Below are positions 7,277 to 11,110 of a DNA stretch of 11,110 nucleotides, one piece after another. The stretch is taken from the NCBI GenBank assembly GCA_900552845.1, contig USBC01000045.1, positions 1 through 11,110 on the forward strand. The letters run 5' to 3'. Numbering within the stretch: position 1 is the first letter of the stretch; each line of letters opens with the position of its first letter. Below the pieces are notes generated by a model. That model made no database searches and was not told the DNA's origin. It worked only from the letters and a program-made list of their open reading frames with translations. Origin of the DNA: an uncultured Oscillospiraceae bacterium. Its GTDB lineage: Bacteria > Bacillota > Clostridia > Oscillospirales > Ruminococcaceae. The translations under genes and the position numbers were made by a program.

Positions 7277-7302
7277 CGGGCAGCACCTCCCTTCCGTCCT
7301 TT

Positions 7303-7330
7303 ATTATACCATAAAACGCAGCAAAGTAAA
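7303..7330 (-). promoter_or_regulatory. Promoter of uvrC
   Basis: On the minus strand a perfect -10 box TATAAT (7308-7303) lies 16 nt after TTTACT (7330-7325), a 4/6 match to the -35 consensus. Transcription should begin near 7296, only about 20 nt before the uvrC start codon. The cloverleaf element ends 19 nt upstream of the -35 box. Confidence 0.7.
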
Positions 7331-7349
7331 AAGTTTCTGCTTCGGCACT

Positions 7350-7429
7350 GGGCGCAGCCCAAGCCGTCCTTGCGGACGGCTTATGCGGACTTCGTCCGCA
7401 TCGGCGGCTCCGCCGCCGGGGCTGCGCCC
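7350..7429. repeat. 80-nt perfect four-way-junction (cloverleaf) palindromic element
   Basis: An outer 11-bp stem GGGCGCAGCCC/GGGCTGCGCCC (7350-7360 with 7419-7429) encloses three consecutive hairpins with no unpaired base between them: a 9-bp stem AAGCCGTCC/GGACGGCTT (7361-7369, 7374-7382) with loop TTGC, an 8-bp stem ATGCGGAC/GTCCGCAT (7383-7390, 7394-7401) with loop TTC, and a 7-bp stem CGGCGGC/GCCGCCG (7402-7408, 7412-7418) with loop TCC. Only the 10 loop bases are unpaired. All pairs are Watson-Crick, so both strands fold equally. It lies between the ptsH terminator and the uvrC promoter. I infer a dispersed intergenic repeat (REP or MITE-like) or a structured RNA. It is not a tRNA: stem lengths and conserved bases do not fit. 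Confidence 0.85.
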
Positions 7430-7480
7430 CGCTCTCCGCCAACCCTCTCTCTGTCCAAAGTCCCGTCCGTCCCCCCAAAC

Positions 7481-7519
7481 AAAAGGGTGCGGCAGCTTTT
7501 GCAGCTTCCCGCACCTTTT
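7481..7519 (-). terminator. Terminator of ptsH
   Basis: On the minus strand GGTGCGG (7515-7509) pairs with CCGCACC (7492-7486), with an inner AGCT/AGCT stem above a small internal loop. Four A before and a CTTTTG run after the stem complete a moderately strong intrinsic terminator, about 20 nt past the ptsH stop. The T-run is short, so some read-through toward uvrC is possible. Confidence 0.75.
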
Positions 7520-7539
7520 ACTGTGACTATTTCAGCAGC

Positions 7540-7803
7540 TTACTCCGCAAAGCCGGTCTCAACCAGCTTTACCAAAGCGTCTACCGCTTCCTGCTCGTCA
7601 ACGCCGTCAGCAATGATCTTAATGGTCGTGCCGCCTACGATCCCAAGGGAAAGAACACCCAACAGGCTCTTGGCGTTTACACGGCGCTCCTCTTTTTCCA
7701 CCCAAACGGAAGCCTTATATTCATTGGCTTTCTGAATAAAAAAAGTAGCAGGACGGGCATGCAGACCAACATGATTCTGAACGGATACTTCTTTTACGTA
7801 CAT
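7540..7803 (-). CDS. ptsH: Phosphocarrier protein HPr
   Basis: HPr carries phosphate from enzyme I to the sugar-specific EII proteins of the phosphotransferase system in the cytoplasm, and in Firmicutes also reports glycolytic state to CcpA. The protein has 87 residues, full length. Seen: GLHARPA with the phosphorylated His15, and the regulatory site VNAKSLLGVLSLGI with Ser46, the target of HPr kinase/phosphorylase. Because His15 is present it is HPr rather than Crh, which has Gln there. The ATG at 7803 has AGGAG about 8-9 nt upstream. The gene stands alone with its own promoter and terminator. In many Clostridia an HPr gene is found with uvrC, hprK, murB, rapZ and whiA; here only uvrC is adjacent. 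Confidence 0.96.
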   Translation of the reverse strand: MYVKEVSVQNHVGLHARPATFFIQKANEYKASVWVEKEERRVNAKSLLGVLSLGIVGGTTIKIIADGVDEQEAVDALVKLVETGFAE

Positions 7804-7827
7804 ATCGACATCTCCTCTTCGCCTAAA

Positions 7828-7849
7828 AGAAATGGGGTCCCTTATTTCT
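7828..7849 (-). other. Possible 5'-terminal hairpin of the ptsH mRNA
   Basis: On the minus strand AGAAAT (7849-7844) pairs with ATTTCT (7833-7828) around a 10-nt loop that can add two G-C pairs. It begins within a base or two of the predicted transcription start at about 7851, so it would form at the very 5' end of the message, where such hairpins can slow decay. The stem is short and A-U rich. Confidence 0.35.
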
Positions 7850-7857
7850 CCATTGAT

Positions 7858-7886
7858 ATTATAGCAAAGTCTGCGGGTTCTTTCAA
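7858..7886 (-). promoter_or_regulatory. Main promoter of ptsH
   Basis: On the minus strand TTGAAA (7886-7881, 5/6 match to the -35 consensus) is followed after exactly 17 nt by a perfect -10 box TATAAT (7863-7858). Transcription should start near 7851, giving a leader of about 48 nt. Confidence 0.85.
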
Positions 7887-7912
7887 TTATAAACCGCCCT
7901 CAACTTTTTCAA
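7886..7912 (-). promoter_or_regulatory. Possible second, upstream promoter of ptsH
   Basis: A second TATAAT (7891-7886) lies 15 nt after another TTGAAA (7912-7907). The spacing is short of the optimum, so it should be weaker. Its -10 box shares one base with the -35 box of the main promoter, so polymerase could not occupy both at once. Confidence 0.4.
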
Positions 7913-7991
7913 TTTGCCATTTTTCTGACGAACCGCTAATATACGCCGATTTTCGATGGACGCATTTGTGCAGAATTCCTATAATTTTTCG

Positions 7992-8786
7992 TCACTTTCT
8001 ATCCGTTTCGCCATCTGTCTGCCCGTCTTTGAACCCGTTTCCGGTCTCTGCGGCAAGCTCAGCCTTCATTTGTGCAATCAGCCAGCGATCCTTCTGGCTC
8101 AGCGGGGCTTTTTCCAGCAGGTCAGGGCGCTTTTGCAGCGTGTTGCGCAGCGACATTTCATGCCGCCATTTGGCTATTTTTCCGTGATCGCCGCTCAGCA
8201 GAATATCGGGGATCCTGCGCCCGTTCCATTCTGTCGGGTGGGTGTACTGGGGATATTCCAGCAGCCCGTTCCAGTGACTCTCCTCGGTAAAGCATTCCTC
8301 GCTGGGCAAAACGCCATCCACCATGCGTCCGATGCAATCCACCAGCACCAGTGCGCCCAGCTCGCCGCCGGTCAGCACATAGTCCCCGATGGATACCTCC
8401 TCGTCCACGATCTCGTCCAGCACCCGCTGGTCTACGCCCTCGTAGTGCCCGCACAGCAGGAACAGATTTTTCTTCTCCTTCAGCTCCTTGGCGTGGGCTT
8501 GGGTCAGCACCCTGCCCTGCGGCGAAAGATAGATGACATATGGCTTTTCTCCGATCTGCTCGCACACCGCCCTCCAACAGTCGTGAATGGGCTGACAGGT
8601 CATCAGCATACCCATGCCGCCGCCATGCAGCCGCAGGTCGGTGCGGCGGTGCTTATCGGTGGTGTAGTCCCGTATCTGGTGACAGTGGACTTCCAGCTTT
8701 CCCGCACGGATCCCACGCCCGATGATGCTGCTGTTCACCACCGTCTCGCACATTTCGGGGAACAGCGTCGCAATGTCAAACCTCAT
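7992..8786 (-). CDS. trmD: tRNA (guanine(37)-N1)-methyltransferase TrmD
   Basis: TrmD methylates N1 of G37 next to the anticodon, using S-adenosylmethionine, and so prevents +1 frameshifting. The protein has 264 residues, slightly longer than the usual 240-255 because of a polar, Asp-rich tail. Seen: the N-terminal RFDIATLFPEM (2-12), DKHRRTD (44-50), the trefoil-knot SAM site LLCGHYEGVDQRV (110-122) and SIGDYVLTGGELGALVLVD (132-150), R154, and LLSGDHGKIAKWR (196-208). Two places differ from textbook TrmD: residue 169, where the catalytic Asp is expected, is Glu (EESH), and the PYGGG loop reads LHGGG. YTHP replaces the common YTRP. The ATG at 8786 has GGAGG 6 nt upstream and overlaps the rimM end by 11 nt, so translation is coupled. 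The usual next gene, rplS, is absent. Confidence 0.96.
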   Translation of the reverse strand: MRFDIATLFPEMCETVVNSSIIGRGIRAGKLEVHCHQIRDYTTDKHRRTDLRLHGGGMGMLMTCQPIHDCWRAVCEQIGEKPYVIYLSPQGRVLTQAHAKELKEKKNLFLLCGHYEGVDQRVLDEIVDEEVSIGDYVLTGGELGALVLVDCIGRMVDGVLPSEECFTEESHWNGLLEYPQYTHPTEWNGRRIPDILLSGDHGKIAKWRHEMSLRNTLQKRPDLLEKAPLSQKDRWLIAQMKAELAAETGNGFKDGQTDGETDRK

Positions 8787-9306
8787 AGTCGTCCTCCGTC
8801 ACATCATCAAAAAGCCCTGCCAGCGGGCGGATCTCGATCACACCATCCTCCGGTGCCAGCCGCAGCACTACCTGCGGAATATCCGGTGCCAGCCGCACCT
8901 TGCCATCGGCAAAGCGGATATGATACACGCGGTTTGCTCCCGTTTCGGTAATATCGCACAGCTTGCCATAGAGCTTACCGGTATCGGCGTCCCTTACCTC
9001 ACAGCCCAGCAGGTCCTGCAAAAAGTATTGCCCCTTTTCCAGCGGAATATCCTCCCTGCGGGCGAACAGGATCTTCTGGCGCAGTGCGCTGCCCGCCTCC
9101 GGCGTTTCTACTCCCGCCAGCGTCAGCAGCACCATATTCTTGTGCACCCGCGCCCCCAGTACCGTCAGCGGCGTCCTGCCGCCGTCCAGATACAGCGTTT
9201 TCAGTGCCGTCATCTCCTCGGGAGCGTCCATCCACACCTCCGCCTTTACTTCGCCGTGCACCCCATGGGTGGAAACGATCTTCCCGCATTCCAAATAATC
9301 TTTCAT
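8776..9306 (-). CDS. rimM: Ribosome maturation factor RimM
   Basis: RimM binds S19 and helps fold the 16S rRNA 3' domain during 30S assembly. The protein has 176 residues, normal for the family. Seen: the N-terminal RimM barrel opening CGKIVSTHGVHGEVKAE (6-22) and the C-terminal PRC-barrel beginning near QYFLQDLLGCEV (about 94-105). The start at 9306 (MKDYLECGKIV) is chosen because AAGGAG lies 6 nt upstream and the family begins just before GKIV. An in-frame ATG at 9345 also has a strong GGGGAGG site, but that site is buried in a hairpin and would add 13 residues with no family match. The 3' end overlaps trmD by 11 nt. Confidence 0.96.
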   Translation of the reverse strand: MKDYLECGKIVSTHGVHGEVKAEVWMDAPEEMTALKTLYLDGGRTPLTVLGARVHKNMVLLTLAGVETPEAGSALRQKILFARREDIPLEKGQYFLQDLLGCEVRDADTGKLYGKLCDITETGANRVYHIRFADGKVRLAPDIPQVVLRLAPEDGVIEIRPLAGLFDDVTEDDYEV

Positions 9307-9332
9307 CAGGCTCTCCTTTTTTGCAAAACACA

Positions 9333-9358
9333 GGGGGAGGCACATTTCGTCCTCCCCC
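9333..9358 (-). other. GC-rich hairpin between khpA and rimM covering a second ribosome-binding site
   Basis: On the minus strand GGGGGAGG (9358-9351) pairs perfectly with CCTCCCCC (9340-9333) around a 10-nt loop. The 5' arm is itself a ribosome-binding site and the loop contains an ATG (9345) in frame with rimM. The U-rich run after the stem is interrupted (TGTGTTTTG), so it is at best a partial terminator. It may adjust rimM and trmD expression relative to the upstream genes. Confidence 0.55.
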
Positions 9359-9369
9359 GCAGTTTTTGT

Positions 9370-9603
9370 TCAGTCAATCTCGACCGTCGCACGACCGCCG
9401 GACTTGTTGGTTCCGGCACGAACGATGGTGCGGATCGCCTTGGCGATACGCCCCTGCTTGCCGATGACGCGCCCCATATCCTCCGCACCTACATGCAGAT
9501 GATATACAACGTTGCCCTCGCCGTCCGCCGGGTCAGCGGTAACACTGACTGCCTCTTTGTCATCTACCAGTCCTCTGGCGATGGTTGCAATCAATTCTTC
9601 CAT
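9370..9603 (-). CDS. khpA: KH-domain RNA-binding protein KhpA (YlqC family)
   Basis: A single KH domain protein of 77 residues that in Gram-positive bacteria pairs with KhpB (EloR/Jag) to bind RNA and affect cell elongation and division. Seen: the beta strand VVYHLHVG (32-39), the KH core MGRVIGKQGRIAKAIRTIV (43-61) with the GxxG loop GKQG (48-51), and a C-terminal strand GGRATVEID. Size and position between rpsP and rimM match the family. The ATG at 9603 has AAGGAG 8 nt upstream. It is 39 nt from rpsP and 63 nt from rimM, in the same orientation, so it should be cotranscribed. Confidence 0.95.
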   Translation of the reverse strand: MEELIATIARGLVDDKEAVSVTADPADGEGNVVYHLHVGAEDMGRVIGKQGRIAKAIRTIVRAGTNKSGGRATVEID

Positions 9604-9642
9604 TAGTAAGTCTCCTTATCGCTTCAAAAAACGGGGGACTGC

Positions 9643-9888
9643 TTATTTCACGATCCCCTGGATCTTCAGCAGAGCCTTAACGGTATCAGTGGGCTGAGCG
9701 CCGTTGGCGAGCCAGGTCTTAGCCTTTTCCTCATCGATCTTGATAACAGAGGGCTCCTTGGTGGGATCGTAGTAGCCTACCTCCTCAATGAAACGACCGT
9801 CACGAGGATAGCGGGAATCCGCTACTACGATGCGATAAAAGGGAGCCTTCTTAGCACCCATTCTGCGAAGTCTGATCTTTACTGCCAT
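9643..9888 (-). CDS. rpsP: 30S ribosomal protein S16
   Basis: S16 is an early-assembly protein of the 30S body. The protein has 81 residues, typical of Firmicutes. Seen: MAVKIRLRRMGAKKAPFYRI (1-20), VADSRYPRDGRFIEEVGYYDP (about 22-42, the most conserved part of the family) and the C-terminal WLANGAQPTDTV (59-70). The ATG at 9888 has GGAGG 9 nt upstream. It lies 100 nt after ffh and 39 nt before khpA, the standard Firmicutes order. The space after ffh contains a hairpin and an isolated TATAAT. Confidence 0.98.
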   Translation of the reverse strand: MAVKIRLRRMGAKKAPFYRIVVADSRYPRDGRFIEEVGYYDPTKEPSVIKIDEEKAKTWLANGAQPTDTVKALLKIQGIVK

Positions 9889-9946
9889 GTTAGTTTACCT
9901 CCAAAAGTGTTTGAATGAACCGGCATTACGCCGACTTTTTCCTATA

Positions 9947-9973
9947 TTTTTTCCGATGCCTCATCGGGAAAAA
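9947..9973 (-). other. Hairpin in the ffh-rpsP gap
   Basis: CCGATG/CATCGG (9953-9958 with 9962-9967) form a 6-bp stem with a 3-nt loop, extended by a T-run pairing with an A-run (9947-9952 with 9969-9973) past one bulged G. On the coding strand A residues, not T, follow the stem, so it is not an intrinsic terminator. It would lie in the rpsP leader of a message reading through from ffh. Confidence 0.5.
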
Positions 9974-9988
9974 CCAATTATAATACTG

Positions 9989-11110
9989 TTACATCATGCC
10001 GCCGGGGAAGCCGCCGGGGAAGCCCATGCGCTTCGCCTTTTTGCCGCCCTTGCCGGTCATCATCTTCATCAGCTTGCGGCTTTGCTCCAGCTGGCGCAGC
10101 AGGCGGTTCACGTCCTCCACCTTGGTGCCGCTGCCTGCTGCAATGCGCCGCTTGCGCTTCGGGTCGATCAGCGAGGGCTTGGCGCGCTCCGCCGGTGTCA
10201 TGGAATAGATGATCGCGCGGGAGCGTGCCATCTCCTTTTCGCTGCGCTCGGCGTCCTCATCGCTCATCTTGCCTGCCGCACCGGGGATCATGTTCATCAC
10301 CGAGGAGAGCGGGCCCATCTTTTTCAGCTCGTCCATCTGATCCAGCAGGTCATTAAAGTCCATCTCGCTGCGGCGCATCTTATCCACCATCTTCATGGCT
10401 TTCTGCTCGTCTATGCCGCTGGAAGCCTTTTCGATGAGGGAAAGAATATCGCCCATTCCGAGAATGCGGGAAGCCATACGGTCGGGATAAAACGGCTCCA
10501 GATCCTCTATTTTTTCACCGACGCCTGCAAACTTAATGGGCTTTCCGGTCACAGCCTTTACCGAGAGCGCTGCGCCGCCGCGGCTGTCGCCGTCCAGCTT
10601 GGTCAGAATGATTCCGTCCACACCCAGCTGACTGTCGAAGGCGGAAGCGACATTTACCGCGTCCTGACCGGTCATCGAGTCGATGACCAGCAGCGTCTCG
10701 TCGGGACTTGCGGCTTCCTTTACCGCCTTCAGTTCGTCCATCAGCGCCTCATCGATGTGCAGCCGTCCTGCGGTATCCAGAAAGACCATGTCGTTGCCGT
10801 GGTCCCTGGCGTACTTGACGGCCTCCTCGGCAATGTGTACCGGATCCGCCTGACCCATTTCAAACACCGGGATATCCAACTGTTTGCCCACTACCTGCAG
10901 CTGGTTGATGGCGGCGGGACGGTACACATCGCAGGCCACCAGCAACGGCCGCTTGCCGAACTGTCGGCGCATCAGGCCCGCCAGCTTGGCGCCGTTGGTG
11001 GTTTTACCGGCGCCCTGCAGACCCACCATCATCACAATGGTGGGACCCTTGGAGGCGAAGGTCAGCCGTGCATTGGAGCCGCCCATCAGGGCCGTCAGCT
11101 CCTCATTGAC
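9989..11110 (-). CDS. ffh: Signal recognition particle protein Ffh, N-terminus missing
   Basis: Ffh is the SRP GTPase that binds signal peptides and 4.5S/6S RNA and delivers ribosomes to FtsY. 373 residues are visible; the frame is open to the window edge, so roughly the first 75-80 residues (N domain) are outside. Seen: the end of the N domain (NEELTALMG), G1 GLQGAGKTT (fragment residues 30-38), G3 DTAGRLHID, G4 TKLDG followed by DSRGGAALS, then the M domain with MGPLSSVMNMIPG, MTPAERAKPSLID, the RNA-binding RKRRIAAGSG helix region and a Met/Gly/Pro-rich tail ending GFPGGFPGGMM. The two GFPG units come from a 12-bp tandem repeat at 9999-10022. The gene heads the rpsP-khpA-rimM-trmD cluster. 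Confidence 0.97.
   Translation of the reverse strand, partial: VNEELTALMGGSNARLTFASKGPTIVMMVGLQGAGKTTNGAKLAGLMRRQFGKRPLLVACDVYRPAAINQLQVVGKQLDIPVFEMGQADPVHIAEEAVKYARDHGNDMVFLDTAGRLHIDEALMDELKAVKEAASPDETLLVIDSMTGQDAVNVASAFDSQLGVDGIILTKLDGDSRGGAALSVKAVTGKPIKFAGVGEKIEDLEPFYPDRMASRILGMGDILSLIEKASSGIDEQKAMKMVDKMRRSEMDFNDLLDQMDELKKMGPLSSVMNMIPGAAGKMSDEDAERSEKEMARSRAIIYSMTPAERAKPSLIDPKRKRRIAAGSGTKVEDVNRLLRQLEQSRKLMKMMTGKGGKKAKRMGFPGGFPGGMM

Noticed and set aside
7350..7429. Cloverleaf as a tRNA gene
   Set aside because: Stem lengths (11, 9, 8, 7 bp), 3-4 nt loops, no variable region and no T-loop consensus exclude a tRNA.
5447..7735. Long plus-strand open frames opposite uvrC and ptsH
   Set aside because: They are mirror images of a fully recognisable UvrC and HPr, have no ribosome-binding sites that I could support, and run through the cloverleaf and the terminator.
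7926..7994. 7-bp inverted repeat TGACGAA/TTCGTCA at the trmD stop codon as a terminator
   Set aside because: The loop is 55 nt and A residues, not T, follow the second arm on the coding strand.
9977..9982. TATAAT after ffh as a confident rpsP promoter
   Set aside because: No acceptable -35 box exists at 15-19 nt and there is no extended -10 TG, so it is mentioned only as a possibility.
9999..10022. 12-bp tandem repeat at the ffh 3' end
   Set aside because: It encodes GFPG twice in the Gly/Met/Pro-rich tail that is normal and variable in Ffh, so it is not a separate element.

Overview
This window reads as a housekeeping segment of a fairly GC-rich member of the Firmicutes, most likely class Clostridia and possibly Oscillospiraceae/Ruminococcaceae-like. 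This rests on gene order (ffh-rpsP-khpA-rimM-trmD; mraZ-rsmH-ftsL-PBP), purine-rich Shine-Dalgarno sites, an HPr with both His15 and Ser46, and protein sequence style. The genus is not resolved. All 12 supported genes lie on the minus strand, so the transcriptional order runs from high to low coordinates. I see no transposase, phage, CRISPR, rRNA or tRNA gene.

Layout in transcriptional order. (1) 11110-7992: ffh (5' end cut by the window edge), rpsP, khpA, rimM and trmD form an SRP / ribosome-biogenesis cluster; rimM and trmD overlap by 11 nt. (2) 7803-7540: ptsH (HPr) is a one-gene unit with its own sigma-A-type promoter and a hairpin terminator. (3) 7539-7277: this intergenic region holds the ptsH terminator, a purine-rich strip, an 80-nt element that folds without a single unpaired junction base into a four-way cloverleaf, and the uvrC promoter. 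(4) 7276-5423: uvrC, the nucleotide-excision repair endonuclease subunit. (5) 5403-4124: rsmD and a coiled-coil protein of unknown role share a promoter and end at a strong intrinsic terminator. (6) 3939-1: the start of the dcw (division and cell wall) operon. A consensus promoter is followed directly by three AGTGG boxes at exact 10-nt spacing, a likely MraZ operator, then mraZ, rsmH, an FtsL-like gene and a class B penicillin-binding protein that runs off the left edge. A 123-nt structured leader with repeats separates ftsL from the PBP gene.

Functionally the window joins protein targeting, 30S maturation and rRNA/tRNA methylation (Ffh, S16, KhpA, RimM, TrmD, RsmD, RsmH) with sugar-transport signalling (HPr), DNA repair (UvrC) and septal peptidoglycan synthesis (FtsL, PBP). 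The coding content is ordinary. The unusual material is in the intergenic regions: the cloverleaf element at 7350-7429, the MraZ box array at 3877-3902, the repeat/hairpin leader at 1796-1918, and the hairpin around a second possible rimM start at 9333-9358.
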